A stretch of DNA of 64,000 nt, taken from NCBI GenBank assembly GCA_965247915.1, contig OZ252048.1, forward strand, positions 2,604,001 to 2,668,000, written 5' to 3'. Within the stretch, counting starts at the first letter, position 1, and every line of letters starts with the position of its first letter. The notes beneath the pieces were generated by a model. It saw only the letters and a program-made list of their open reading frames with translations, was not told where the DNA came from and ran no database searches. This document shows, piece by piece, positions 8,534 to 17,141 of this stretch. Origin of the DNA: JAKZRT01 sp965247915. GTDB lineage: Bacteria > Pseudomonadota > Alphaproteobacteria > Rhodobacterales > Rhodobacteraceae. Both the position numbers and the translations under genes were made by a program.

Positions 8534-9400
8534 TCAACCCAGCCGAATGATCGATCCCGCACCGTAATCAGTGTAAAGTTCCAGCAGACAAGAATTGGGC
8601 GCGCGCCCGTCCAGGATCACCGCCGCGCGCACCCCCTGATCGAGTGCTGCCAGCGCGGTTTCGGTTTTCGGGATCATGCCACCGGCAATGACGCCCGCGT
8701 CGGTCAGCGCGTGGATTTGCGTCGAGGTCAGTTCGGTCACCACTTCGCCCGCGGCATCTTTGACGCCCGCCACATCGGTCAGCAGCAGCAGGCGGTCAGC
8801 CTTCAGCGCCCCGGCGACAGCGCCTGCCGCCGTGTCACCGTTGATGTTATAGGTCTCGCCCTCTGTGCCGGTGCCGACCGGTGCGATTACGGGGATCATT
8901 TCACCTTCAAAGAGGGCGCGCAAAATCGCTGGATCGACCTCCGACGGCGCCCCGACAAAGCCCAGTTCGGGATCGGCCTGAACACAAGCGATAAGTCCTG
9001 CGTCCTTGCCGGAGAGGCCCACGGCGCGGCCGCCCTGGGCGTTGATCGCCTGCACGATGCGCTTGTTGACGCGGCCCGACAGCACCATTTCGACCACTTC
9101 CATCGTGGCCGCATCGGTCACCCGCCTGCCGCCCACAAAATCGGATTTCACACCCAGCCGGTCCAGCATCGCGTTGATCATCGGACCGCCGCCGTGGACG
9201 ATCACCGGGTTGACCCCAACCTGCCGCATCAGCACCACGTCGCGGGCGAAGCTTTCCATCGCCGCGTCGCTGCCCATGGCATGACCGCCCAGTTTGATCA
9301 CCACCACCGCGCCGTCATAGCGCTGCAGATACGGCAGCGCCTGATTCAGGGTGCGCGCGGTGGCGATCCAGTCGCGGTTCAGGGTGGTCTGTTTTTTCAT
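8534..9400 (-). CDS. argB: N-acetylglutamate kinase
   Basis: A 288-aa amino acid kinase, the second step of arginine synthesis (N-acetylglutamate to its 5-phosphate). It has VVIKLGGHAM (Lys and Gly of the ATP site), the substrate loop VIVHGGGPMI and the C-terminal VAGGMIPKTETAL characteristic of the arginine-sensitive form. The ATG at 9400 gives normal length; the reading frame stays open upstream without family similarity. It is the first gene of a minus-strand run and divergent from the ArsR gene. Confidence 0.95.
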   Translation of the reverse strand: MKKQTTLNRDWIATARTLNQALPYLQRYDGAVVVIKLGGHAMGSDAAMESFARDVVLMRQVGVNPVIVHGGGPMINAMLDRLGVKSDFVGGRRVTDAATMEVVEMVLSGRVNKRIVQAINAQGGRAVGLSGKDAGLIACVQADPELGFVGAPSEVDPAILRALFEGEMIPVIAPVGTGTEGETYNINGDTAAGAVAGALKADRLLLLTDVAGVKDAAGEVVTELTSTQIHALTDAGVIAGGMIPKTETALAALDQGVRAAVILDGRAPNSCLLELYTDYGAGSIIRLG

Positions 9401-9458
9401 GCGCTTAGTCCAGTCATCGAAGGCTGATACGCACTTCGCGCCCGCCTGCCAAGATTTA

Positions 9459-9519
9459 TTGACAAATGGTTTTACTTTATTTCGTACTTCCATTAATTAA
9501 CCTAATAGAAAATTACGAA
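9459..9519 (+). promoter_or_regulatory. AT-rich promoter region with possible ArsR operator
   Basis: An AT-rich patch between argB and the ArsR-family gene. TTGACA sits at 9459-9464. An inverted pair TTCGTA (9481-9486) / TACGAA (9514-9519) flanks a TTAATTAA palindrome. The placement just before an ArsR-family regulator fits autoregulation, but the half-site spacing is wide and no clear -10 was found. Confidence 0.4.
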
Positions 9520-9531
9520 TCGGACCGACCA

Positions 9532-9849
9532 ATGTTTTCAGACAGGTTTGCAGCGCTGGGCGACCCAACCCGGCTGGCCATTGTTGAGACGCTGCTGAGC
9601 AAAGGCGAGAAAAGCGCCGGCGAACTGGCCCGGCAGGCCACGGTGTCGGCCCCGGCGGTGTCGCGCCACCTGAAGGTTCTTACCGAGGCCGGGCTTATCA
9701 CCCGGCGCGTTGACCGGCAGCGGCGGGTCTATTCGGTCGACCGCCAGGGAATTGGCGAGATCAGCGACTGGCTGGCACTGAAAATCGATTTTTGGGAAGC
9801 CAGCATCGACCGCCTTCAGGCCGCAGTTGAGTTTGGAGCAAAACCATGA
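9532..9849 (+). CDS. ArsR-family winged-helix transcriptional regulator
   Basis: A 105-aa regulator with the ArsR HTH: FAALGDPTRLAIVETLLSKGEKSAGELARQ, then the recognition helix SAPAVSRHLKVLTEAGLI. No metal-binding cysteines are present, so it is not a metal sensor. The C-terminal WEASIDRLQ resembles the group paired with AHSA1/SRPBCC proteins, as here, where the next gene overlaps by 4 bp. The ATG at 9532 fits the family start better than the open frame from 9466. Confidence 0.9.
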   Translation: MFSDRFAALGDPTRLAIVETLLSKGEKSAGELARQATVSAPAVSRHLKVLTEAGLITRRVDRQRRVYSVDRQGIGEISDWLALKIDFWEASIDRLQAAVEFGAKP

Positions 9850-10271
9850 ACGACCTAGTTATCACCCGCGTATTCCGCGCCGGTATCGACCATGTTTACA
9901 CCTATATCTCGCAGCCCGAACAAATTCTGGAATGGTGGGGGCCGCAGGGGATGATGGTGCCGGTCTACCAGCTTGATTTCAGCCGCGCCGGTCCCTGGAT
10001 GTCGGAGATGCAGGCCCCGGACGGCCAGTCGTTCACGGTTTCGGGCGATGTGCTGGACGCCGACCCGCCGCGGTCGGTCGGCTTCACCTGGGCCTGGCAC
10101 GACGGGGCCGGCGCCCGTGGCCACGAAAGCCGAGTGCGAATTGACCTCGAGCCAGTCGGCGACAGCACCCGCTTTACCCTGACCCATTCAGACCTGCCCG
10201 ACGCGGCCTCGCGCACGTCGCACAACGAGGGCTGGACATCGTCGTTGAGCAAGCTCGAAGCAATTTTTTAA
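9846..10271 (+). CDS. SRPBCC (AHSA1/CalC-like) domain protein
   Basis: A 141-aa START-like fold protein of the AHSA1/CalC group. It begins with the family pattern VITRVFRAGIDHVYTYISQPEQILEWWGP and ends with HNEGWTSSLSKLE. Members bind hydrophobic ligands or act as stress-related chaperone cofactors; the ligand here is unknown. It is translationally coupled to the ArsR gene (ATGA) and followed by a YciI-like gene, a common regulator-SRPBCC-YciI trio. Confidence 0.88.
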   Translation: MNDLVITRVFRAGIDHVYTYISQPEQILEWWGPQGMMVPVYQLDFSRAGPWMSEMQAPDGQSFTVSGDVLDADPPRSVGFTWAWHDGAGARGHESRVRIDLEPVGDSTRFTLTHSDLPDAASRTSHNEGWTSSLSKLEAIF

Positions 10272-10293
10272 CTGCAACCAAGAGGAGGAAAGA

Positions 10294-10605
10294 ATGTCAA
10301 AATTCATTTTCGCATACCATGGCGGAAAAATGCCCGAGAGCCCCGAAGAAGGCGAGCGCGTCATGGCGGCCTGGGGGGCCTGGTACGAAAGCATGGGGTC
10401 GGCAGTGGTCGATGGCGGTGGCCCAACCGGACCGTCAAAAACGGTGACGTCATCGAGCGTGGCCGACAATGGCGGGTCAAATCCGGTATCAGGCCATTCG
10501 GTGGTGGAGGCCGCCGATATTGACGCCGCTGTCGAGTTGGCTAAAGGCTGCCCCATACTGGGCGACGACGGCTCGGTCAAAGTGGCGGAAGTTTTGCAGA
10601 TGTAG
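10294..10605 (+). CDS. YciI-like (DGPF domain) protein
   Basis: A 103-aa YciI/DGPF-fold protein: FIFAYHGGKMPESPEEGERVM at the start, GWYE-like AWYESMGSAVVDGG in the middle and VVEAADIDAAVELAKGCP at the end. GAGGAGG lies before the ATG. The family has a ferredoxin-like fold, and a few members act as dehydrochlorinases; the function here is unknown. It is the last gene of the ArsR-SRPBCC unit and ends at a bidirectional terminator. Confidence 0.88.
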   Translation: MSKFIFAYHGGKMPESPEEGERVMAAWGAWYESMGSAVVDGGGPTGPSKTVTSSSVADNGGSNPVSGHSVVEAADIDAAVELAKGCPILGDDGSVKVAEVLQM

Positions 10606-10649
10606 AGCGCCCGGACCTGCAGCGGGGCGGCTATTTGAGCGGCCCAAAC

Positions 10650-10678
10650 AAAAAGCCCCGCCGAATACGGGGCTTTTT
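10650..10678. terminator. Bidirectional terminator between the YciI gene and rplT
   Basis: A perfect 11-bp stem (10650-10660 with 10668-10678), 7-nt loop, A-tract on one side and T-tract on the other. It can serve the plus-strand YciI gene and the convergent rplT. Confidence 0.85.
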
Positions 10679-10697
10679 CATCACGTTCAACGGCAAC

Positions 10698-11060
10698 TCA
10701 GGCCAGCGCGGCCTTTGCCTGATCAACGATGGCGGAAAACGCTTCGGGCTCGTTCACGGCCAGATCGGCCAGAACTTTGCGGTCAACCTCGATCCCGGCC
10801 AACGACAGACCGTTGATGAAGCGGCTGTAGGTCAGCGCCGCGTCATGGGCACGCACTGCGGCGTTGATGCGCTGGATCCACAGCGCCCGGAAGTTGCGCT
10901 TGCGGTTCTTGCGGTCGCGGGTCGCGTACTGGTTGGCCTTGTCGACGGCTTGCGTCGCGGTTTTAAAGTTCGTCGACCGGCGGCCATAGTACCCTTTGGC
11001 GGCGTTCAGAACTTTTTTATGGCGGGCGCGGGTGGTGGGACCACTTGTGACACGGGACAT
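10698..11060 (-). CDS. rplT: 50S ribosomal protein L20
   Basis: A 120-aa basic protein of normal L20 length. It begins MSRVTSGPTTRARHKKVLNAAKGYYGRRS and carries the conserved RNRKRNFRALWIQRINAAVR segment. L20 binds 23S rRNA early in 50S assembly. It follows rpmI by 12 bp on the same transcript. Confidence 0.97.
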   Translation of the reverse strand: MSRVTSGPTTRARHKKVLNAAKGYYGRRSTNFKTATQAVDKANQYATRDRKNRKRNFRALWIQRINAAVRAHDAALTYSRFINGLSLAGIEVDRKVLADLAVNEPEAFSAIVDQAKAALA

Positions 11061-11072
11061 GCTCAGGCCTCC

Positions 11073-11273
11073 TTAACGGTCGTAGGGCATGAAAGACTTG
11101 ATGAGCTTCGCATCGGGGGCCGACAGGGTCGTCGTACCGCGTGCGTTGCGGATAAATTTGCGTGTCCGCTTGATCATCCCGTGACGCTTGCCGGCCTGGG
11201 CGCCGAGCACCTTGCCGCTTGCCGTCATCTTAAAGCGCTTTTTGGCGCCTGACTTGGTCTTCATCTTGGGCAT
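11073..11273 (-). CDS. rpmI: 50S ribosomal protein L35
   Basis: A 66-aa protein: MPKMKTKSGAKKRFKMTASGKV, then HGMIKRTRKFIRNARGT and a FMPYDR end. The ATG at 11273 is preceded by GAGGAGAC; the longer open frame upstream is not L35. infC, which often precedes rpmI, is absent here and pykA lies upstream instead. Confidence 0.97.
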   Translation of the reverse strand: MPKMKTKSGAKKRFKMTASGKVLGAQAGKRHGMIKRTRKFIRNARGTTTLSAPDAKLIKSFMPYDR

Positions 11274-11351
11274 TTCCGTCTCCTCGTCGACGTTCGGTGA
11301 TCTGCGCGACTCGGCATGCCACTTTTGGCCGGCCGCGCAATGTACCGGGGG

Positions 11352-11380
11352 CGTATAGGGGGGGGTTGCTGGCAGTTCAA
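11352..11380 (-). promoter_or_regulatory. rpmI-rplT promoter
   Basis: Reading the minus strand: TTGAAC, a 17-bp spacer containing a run of C, then TATACG, about 80 bp upstream of rpmI. This gives rpmI-rplT a start separate from pykA. Confidence 0.6.
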
Positions 11381-11449
11381 GACAAAATGCGCAAATCCCA
11401 ATTGAGTTGCGCTGCGCTGCCGCGTGGCGCCACATCCCGATTGACCAGG

Positions 11450-12898
11450 CTATTCCGGCTCGGACGAAAATATCCTGGCTACGTCGCAGGGCGCGACGCG
11501 CAGGATATTGGTGGTACCCGGCACATTGAAGGGCACGCCCGCCGTGACCACGATCTGATCGTTCTCGGTGGCAAAACGGTGCCCCCGGGCGGCCTGGGCG
11601 GCATTGACGACAGCATCCTTGAAGCGGTTGACCGACCCGGTGATCACGCAATGGGTGCCCCAAGTCAGCGACAGACGTCGCGCGGTTTTTTCAAGTGTTG
11701 TCAAGGCGATAATCGAAACATGCGGGCGCTCGCGCGCCACCAGCAACGCCGTGGTGCCAGACTGCGAGAAACAGCAGATCGCCTTGATGTCGGTGGTCTC
11801 GGCAATTTCGCGCGCCGCCGACACGATCCCATCGGCCACGGTCGCTTTGGTGCCGCCCCGCGAGGCATCGATGATCGCCCGGTAGTTGGGATCGGCCTCG
11901 ACCTCGCGTGCGACGTCATCCATCGTCGCCACCGCTTCGACCGGATAGCTTCCCGCGGCGGACTCGGCGCTCAGCATCACCGCGTCGGTGCCCTCGTAGA
12001 TGGCGGCGGCCACATCCGAGACCTCGGCGCGGGTCGGCATCGGGCTGTCGATCATGCTTTCCAGCATCTGGGTCGCGACGATCACCGGCTTGGCGGCGGC
12101 GCGGCATTTGCGCACCAGTCGTTTCTGGATCGGCGGAACGTTCTGCACCGGCAGTTCGACGCCCAGATCGCCGCGCGCGATCATGATCCCGTCGCTGGCG
12201 CGCAAAATCTCGTCAAACGCCTCGACCGCCGAGGGTTTTTCGATCTTGGACAGAATCGCGGCGCGCCCCTGGGCCAGCCCGCGCGCCTCTTCCACGTCTT
12301 CCATACGCTGCACAAAAGAAAGCGCCAGCCAGTCGATGCCCAGGGCGCAGGCAAATTCCAGATCGCTGCGGTCCTTGTCAGAAAGCGCGTGCAGCGACAA
12401 AACAACGTCGGGCACATTGACGCCCTTGCGGTTTGAAATCACCCCGCCCGCGACTACCGTGCAATCGGCAAAATCGGGGCCACATTTCTGGACCTGCATG
12501 CGGATCTTGCCGTCGTTGACCAACAGCCGCGCGCCGGGTTTCAGGGCCGAGAAAATCTCTTTGTGGGGCAGTTGAACGCGGGATCCATCGCCCGCAGCCT
12601 TGTCCAGATCAAAGCGAAACGCCTGGCCCTCGGTCAGCTCTTCGCCCGCGTCGCGGGCAAACACACCGACCCGCAGCTTCGGCCCCTGCAGGTCGGCCAG
12701 AATGGCGATCGGGCGGTTCAGATCGGCCTCGACCTGGCGGATGATCGCGTGCCGCGCCGCGATGCCTGCCTGGGTGCCGTGGCTCATGTTCAGGCGAAAC
12801 ACATCCGCGCCGGCCCCGAAAAGCGCGCGGATGGTCGCGTAATCTTCCGACGCCGGCCCCAGCGTGGCAACGATCTTTACATTTCTATGACGTCGCAT
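11450..12898 (-). CDS. pyk: Pyruvate kinase
   Basis: A 482-aa glycolytic enzyme converting phosphoenolpyruvate and ADP to pyruvate and ATP. The motifs are KIVATLGPAS (N-terminus), FRLNMSHG, the active-site MIARGDLGVELP with the Lys in ILSKIEKP, TQMLESMI and MLSAESAAG. The C-terminal regulatory domain is complete. The ATG at 12898 (MRRHRNVKIVATLGPAS) was chosen over an extension to 13027 with no similarity. Divergent from the N-formylglutamate amidohydrolase gene. Confidence 0.96.
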   Translation of the reverse strand: MRRHRNVKIVATLGPASEDYATIRALFGAGADVFRLNMSHGTQAGIAARHAIIRQVEADLNRPIAILADLQGPKLRVGVFARDAGEELTEGQAFRFDLDKAAGDGSRVQLPHKEIFSALKPGARLLVNDGKIRMQVQKCGPDFADCTVVAGGVISNRKGVNVPDVVLSLHALSDKDRSDLEFACALGIDWLALSFVQRMEDVEEARGLAQGRAAILSKIEKPSAVEAFDEILRASDGIMIARGDLGVELPVQNVPPIQKRLVRKCRAAAKPVIVATQMLESMIDSPMPTRAEVSDVAAAIYEGTDAVMLSAESAAGSYPVEAVATMDDVAREVEADPNYRAIIDASRGGTKATVADGIVSAAREIAETTDIKAICCFSQSGTTALLVARERPHVSIIALTTLEKTARRLSLTWGTHCVITGSVNRFKDAVVNAAQAARGHRFATENDQIVVTAGVPFNVPGTTNILRVAPCDVARIFSSEPE

Positions 12899-12932
12899 CG
12901 CCGCCCCTTCGTGTCCCAGGCCAAGTCGCGCA

Positions 12933-12961
12933 TCTATGGCGGATTTTGTTAGCGCTGACAA
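12933..12961 (-). promoter_or_regulatory. Candidate pyk promoter
   Basis: On the minus strand TTGTCA is followed after 17 bp by CATAGA, 35 bp upstream of the pyk start. The spacing is ideal; the -10 is a moderate match. Confidence 0.45.
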
Positions 12962-13009
12962 CCAACGTGGGGCGCTGGCAATTGGCGGGCAGGCGCGGTA
13001 ACAGGCCAG

Positions 13010-13766
13010 ATGCGCGACGCGGTTCAATCAGATCTGGCCCAGCCCTGCGAGGTCATCGGCGAAAGCCGCAAGAACCGCTGGCTGGTCACCTGCGATCATG
13101 CCACAAACCGGGTGCCGGACGAGATCGGCAGGGGCAGTTTGGGCCTGCCCGAGGCCGAAATGCAGCGCCACATCGCCTTCGATATCGGCGCCGCCGGAGT
13201 GACGCGGGCATTGGCCGACCGGCTGGACGCGACCGCGATCCTCAGCGCATTCTCGCGCCTGGTCATCGACCCGAACCGGGGCGAGGATGATCCGACGCTG
13301 ATTATGCAACTTTACGACGGCACGATCATTCCGGGCAATCGCGACCTCGACACGACCGAGCGCGCGCCGGCTGACCACTTATTACCGCGCCTATCATGAC
13401 CGGGTGGCCGGGCTTGCCGCCCGGCGCGAGGATACACTGATCGTGGCGGTCCATTCGTTCACGCCGCGGCTCAGGGAACGCGGCCCGCGCCCCTGGCACA
13501 TCGGCATTCTTTTCGACCCGCGCAACGAAAGCCTGTCGCGTCCGCTTCTGGATCGCTTGTATCGCGAACCGGGTCTGGTGGTGGGTGAAAACGAACCCTA
13601 TACCGGGTACCTGCCGGGCGATTCGATCGACCGCCACGCCTTGCAGACCGGCCGCGCCAACGCGCTGATCGAGTTCCGGCACGATCTGATCGACACGGCC
13701 GCGAAACAGGCCGCCTGGGCGGCGCGGCTGGCTCCGATCCTGGCGGATTGTCTGGCCGATGTCTGA
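13010..13766 (+). pseudogene. N-formylglutamate amidohydrolase, frameshifted
   Basis: The N-terminal frame (13010 onward) has WLVTCDHATNRVP and SRLVIDPNRGEDDPTLI, the conserved core of the family that releases formate from N-formylglutamate. The frame is lost near 13361-13370 in a GCGCGCGCC stretch. The continuation (LTTYYRAYHDRVAGLAARREDTLIVAVHSFTP to LADCLADV) is in the next frame to 13766. One inserted base explains it. Joined, the length of about 250 residues is normal. It may be a true pseudogene or a sequencing error in the GC repeat. Confidence 0.8.
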
Positions 13767-13820
13767 GCCACTTTTGCGGCAGAAAATTCAGATACGATAT
13801 CCAGTCAAAAGGAGACCGCA

Positions 13821-14144
13821 ATGGACGACCAGACCCGCACCGAGCTTGAGGCCGCCGCGTTTCGCGCCCTGCGGACCCATCTCATTGAAAAGCGCACGGA
13901 CGTGCAGAACATCGACTTGATGAACCTAGCCGGGTTCTGCCGCAACTGCCTGTCGCGCTGGTATCAGGAAGCCGCGAACGCGCGCGGCATCGAGATGGGC
14001 AAGGCCGAGGCGCGCGAAATATTCTATGGCATGACCATGGACGACTGGAAGGCCAGTCATCAGACCGAAGCCAGCCGCGCCCAACAAGTCGATTTTTCCA
14101 AGTCCTTTGCTGCGAATGTTGGCGGCGAGACCGATAAGAATTAG
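13821..14144 (+). CDS. DUF1244 family protein
   Basis: A 107-aa DUF1244 protein. The family signature is visible: AFRALRTHLIEKRTDVQNIDLMNLAGFCRNCLSRWYQEAA, then EAREIFYGMTMDDWKA. The two cysteines in CRNC are conserved. Small, soluble and of unknown function. AAAAGGAGA precedes the ATG. It is followed 27 bp later by tag. Confidence 0.92.
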   Translation: MDDQTRTELEAAAFRALRTHLIEKRTDVQNIDLMNLAGFCRNCLSRWYQEAANARGIEMGKAEAREIFYGMTMDDWKASHQTEASRAQQVDFSKSFAANVGGETDKN

Positions 14145-14171
14145 CGCCGTTTCCGCGGAGGAGAACCGCCG

Positions 14172-14741
14172 ATGCCCGATTTCGACGACAAATCCCGCTG
14201 TTTCGGATCACACTCCGAGCTTTACGCGCGTTATCACGACACCGAATGGGGGGTGCCGGTGCACGACGACCGGACGCTGTTCGAGATGCTGATCCTGGAG
14301 GGCGCGCATGCCGGGCTCAGCTGGGAAACTATTCTGAAAAAGCGCGACGGGTATCGCGCGGTGTTCCATAACTTCGACGTGGCGCGCGTGGCCGCGATGT
14401 CCAACGATGATCTCGGCGCGGCGCTGACCAACCCGGCCATCGTGCGGCACCGGCAAAAGATCGCCTCGACCCGCAGAAATGCGCAAGTGTTCATGGCGAT
14501 CCAGGCCGGGGCGGGCAGCTTTGACGCCTGGCTCTGGCGCTGGGTCGATGGCGCACCGATTGTCGGCGATTGGGCCACTTTGTCCGACATCCCGGCCACG
14601 ACGCCGACCAGCGACGCGCTGTCGAAAGACCTGAAGTCGCGCGGCATGAGCTTTGTCGGCCCCACCATCATCTATGCCTATATGCAGGCCGTCGGGCTGG
14701 TGAATGACCACCATCGCGGCTGTTGGCGGCATGGGGCTTAG
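14172..14741 (+). CDS. tag: DNA-3-methyladenine glycosylase I
   Basis: A 189-aa base-excision repair enzyme that removes 3-methyladenine. It has the zinc ligands C10 and an N-terminal His region (YARYHDTEWGVP), the LILEGAHAGLSWETILKKR helix with the key Glu, and the C-terminal SFVGPTIIYAYMQAVG...HHRGCWRH, where His and Cys complete the zinc site. Length is normal. Confidence 0.95.
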   Translation: MPDFDDKSRCFGSHSELYARYHDTEWGVPVHDDRTLFEMLILEGAHAGLSWETILKKRDGYRAVFHNFDVARVAAMSNDDLGAALTNPAIVRHRQKIASTRRNAQVFMAIQAGAGSFDAWLWRWVDGAPIVGDWATLSDIPATTPTSDALSKDLKSRGMSFVGPTIIYAYMQAVGLVNDHHRGCWRHGA

Positions 14742-14771
14742 GCGCGGTATTGCGCCGCCTTTGGCGTCGCC

Positions 14772-14821
14772 GCGGGGGGGCCAGCCCCCCGCACCCCCCG
14801 AAGTATTTTCAAAACGATGAA
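14772..14821 (-). repeat. Intergenic repeat, copy 2: GC hairpin plus conserved motif
   Basis: An 8-bp stem (14772-14779 with 14785-14792) followed by CCCCCGAAGTATTTTC and AAAACGATGAA. Read on the minus strand it matches copy 1 at 674-728 in order and spacing. It lies between the convergent ends of tag and rnr and may act as their terminator. Confidence 0.6.
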
Positions 14822-14835
14822 ATGGGCTTTCGGGA

Positions 14836-17073
14836 TTATTTTCGGCGCCGGGTGACGCTGCGCCGGGGTTTGCCGCCCTTCGCGGGTTTTCGCCCGCCGG
14901 GCTTGCGCCGCCCGCTTGACCGGCCCTGTGGCAGGGCGCGCCCATCGACTTCGATCAATTCAAGAATCAGCCCGCCGGTGACCGGCGCGGCCTCAGACAG
15001 GCGCACCAGCACGCGCTGACCCATGCTCAGCACCGCGCCCGAGGTCTCGCCCTTCAGCGTCATCGCATCGCGGTCGAAGCGGAAGTATTCGTCCCCGACC
15101 GACCGCATCGGCACCAGCCCGTCCGCGCCGGTCTCGTCGAGCCGCACAAATAACCCGGCGCGTCCCATGCCGGCGATGCGTCCCGTTAATTCGCTGCCAA
15201 CCCGCTCGGCCATGAAGGCCGCCAGATACCGGTCGGTGGTGTCACGCTCGGCCATCATCGACCGGCGTTCGGTCGCCGATATTTGCACCGCAATCTCAGC
15301 CAATTCCCCGATCTCGCCCACTCCGCCGCCGCCCCAGCCATGCGCCGCGATCAGCGCCCGGTGGACGATCAGGTCGGCATAACGCCGGATTGGCGAGGTG
15401 AAATGCGCATAAGCCGCCAGCGCCAGCCCGAAATGGCCAAGGTTTTCAGGATGGTAATAGGCCTGCTGCATGGCCCGCAACGTCGCCATCGACACCAGAT
15501 CGGCGGTGTCGCCCTCGCGCGCCTGCGCCAAAAGCCGGTTTAGGTGCGCGGGCGTCACGGCCTGCCCCTTGGCCAGCTTCAGACCCGTCGCTTTCAGCGT
15601 TTTGCGCAAGCCCTCCATCCGGTCAGGCGCAGGCTCTTCGTGGACCCGGAAGATCAGCGGTTGGCGGCGCCCGGTCAGCGTCTCGGCGGCGGCGACATTG
15701 GCGGCGACCATGAATTCTTCGATCAATCGGTGCGCCTCCAGCCGGTCTTTCAGCGCCACCGAGGTTACCTTTCCGTCGTCTGACAATATGATGCGCCGCT
15801 CGGGCAGCTCCAGTTCCAGTGGTTGCCGCGCATCGCGGGCCAGCGCTGCCGCCCGGTAGGCTGCGAAAAGGGCGCGGATACTGGCGCGCACGCCATTGTC
15901 GGCCACCGCATTATCATCACCGTCTTCGACCGCCTGCGCCGCCGTATAGGTCAGCGAGGCGCACGAGGTGATGCGCCCGCGGTGAAAGACATGGTCGATC
16001 CTGCGCCCCTCGGCGTTCAGCACCATGCGCACCGCAATCACCGCGCGGTCGATGCCGTCGTGCAACGAACAGAGATCACCCGACAGCCGGTCGGGCAGCA
16101 TCGGCACCACCCGGTCGGGGAAATAGGTGGAATTGCCGCGCAACCGCGCCTCGGCGTCCAGTGCGGAACCGGTCGGAACAAAATGCGCCACGTCGGCGAT
16201 GGCCACCCAGACCACATGGCCGCGCTTGTTGGCGGGGTCGGGGTCGGGTTCGGCCCAAACCGCATCGTCGCGGTCGCGGGCGTCGGCGGGGTCGATGGTG
16301 ACAAACGGGATATGGCGCAGATCTTCGCGCGCCTCTGGTTTTGGGGGTTTGGCGGCGTCTGCTTCGGTGAGCACATCGCCGGGGAACTGGTCGGGGATGC
16401 CATGCGCATGAATGGCGATCAGCGACACCGCTTTTGGCGCACCCGGGTCGCCCAGCCGGGTGACCACGCGGGCCTGTCGCAGCCCGATGCGCCCTTCCGG
16501 CCCGGCTTGCTCGGCCTCGACCAGTTCGCCGTCGCGGGCACCTGCCGTCGCACCGGGCCGCACCCGCCATTCGTCGCGGCTGCGTTTTTCCACTGGCACG
16601 ATGCGCCCGCCCTCGGCGGTGGTGCGAAAGACGCCCAGAAGGCTCGCGGGTGCGTGACCAATGCGCCGGATCGGCCGCGCCTCGTAGGCGTGCTGCTGGC
16701 CCGCCACCCGTGTAAGCCGCGCGAGCACCCGGTCGCCGGGGCCCAGCGCCGGGCCGCCCTTGGCCGCCAGAACCAATGCGCGCGGCGCATCGCCTTCGCC
16801 CTGCCAGTCCTGCGGCTCGGCGATCAAATCGCCGTCGCTATCGGGGCCGATAACGCGCAGCACCGCGACCGGCGGCAGGCTGCCCGGTTCGCGATAGGAC
16901 TTTCGGCGCTTTTCCAGATGCCCTTCGTCTTCGAGCGCGCGAAGCGCCGCTTTCAGGTCGATCCGGTCCGCGCCTTTGATGCCGAACGCCCGCGCTATAT
17001 CGCGCTTGCCGCTTTTGGCGGGGTTCTCGTTGATCCAGTCGAGGATTTCGGATTTCGATGGAATGCGCGCCAT
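14836..17073 (-). CDS. rnr: Ribonuclease R
   Basis: A 745-aa 3'-5' exoribonuclease that degrades structured RNA. In order: an N-terminal winged-helix/cold-shock part (about 1-200), the RNB catalytic domain with the aspartate cluster TIDPADARDRDDAVW, LYSAD-like ADVAHFVPTGSALD, and the end motif HFTSPIRRYADLIVHRAL. Then come an S1 domain (GRIAGMGRAGLFVRLDETGADGLVP) and a Lys/Arg/Gly-rich tail, which distinguishes RNase R from RNase II. Length normal. Confidence 0.94.
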   Translation of the reverse strand: MARIPSKSEILDWINENPAKSGKRDIARAFGIKGADRIDLKAALRALEDEGHLEKRRKSYREPGSLPPVAVLRVIGPDSDGDLIAEPQDWQGEGDAPRALVLAAKGGPALGPGDRVLARLTRVAGQQHAYEARPIRRIGHAPASLLGVFRTTAEGGRIVPVEKRSRDEWRVRPGATAGARDGELVEAEQAGPEGRIGLRQARVVTRLGDPGAPKAVSLIAIHAHGIPDQFPGDVLTEADAAKPPKPEAREDLRHIPFVTIDPADARDRDDAVWAEPDPDPANKRGHVVWVAIADVAHFVPTGSALDAEARLRGNSTYFPDRVVPMLPDRLSGDLCSLHDGIDRAVIAVRMVLNAEGRRIDHVFHRGRITSCASLTYTAAQAVEDGDDNAVADNGVRASIRALFAAYRAAALARDARQPLELELPERRIILSDDGKVTSVALKDRLEAHRLIEEFMVAANVAAAETLTGRRQPLIFRVHEEPAPDRMEGLRKTLKATGLKLAKGQAVTPAHLNRLLAQAREGDTADLVSMATLRAMQQAYYHPENLGHFGLALAAYAHFTSPIRRYADLIVHRALIAAHGWGGGGVGEIGELAEIAVQISATERRSMMAERDTTDRYLAAFMAERVGSELTGRIAGMGRAGLFVRLDETGADGLVPMRSVGDEYFRFDRDAMTLKGETSGAVLSMGQRVLVRLSEAAPVTGGLILELIEVDGRALPQGRSSGRRKPGGRKPAKGGKPRRSVTRRRK

Positions 17074-17141
17074 GCCGCCCCGTTAACACCAAGCCGCAGC
17101 CGCGTCATCGGGAAAGTCCGCCGTTGGTTCAAGTGGCCGGT

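Noticed and set aside
7754..9427. 557-aa open frame on the plus strand
   Set aside because: It is antisense to the sterol desaturase and argB genes, is rich in His/Arg/Gln as expected from codon shadowing, and has no family features.
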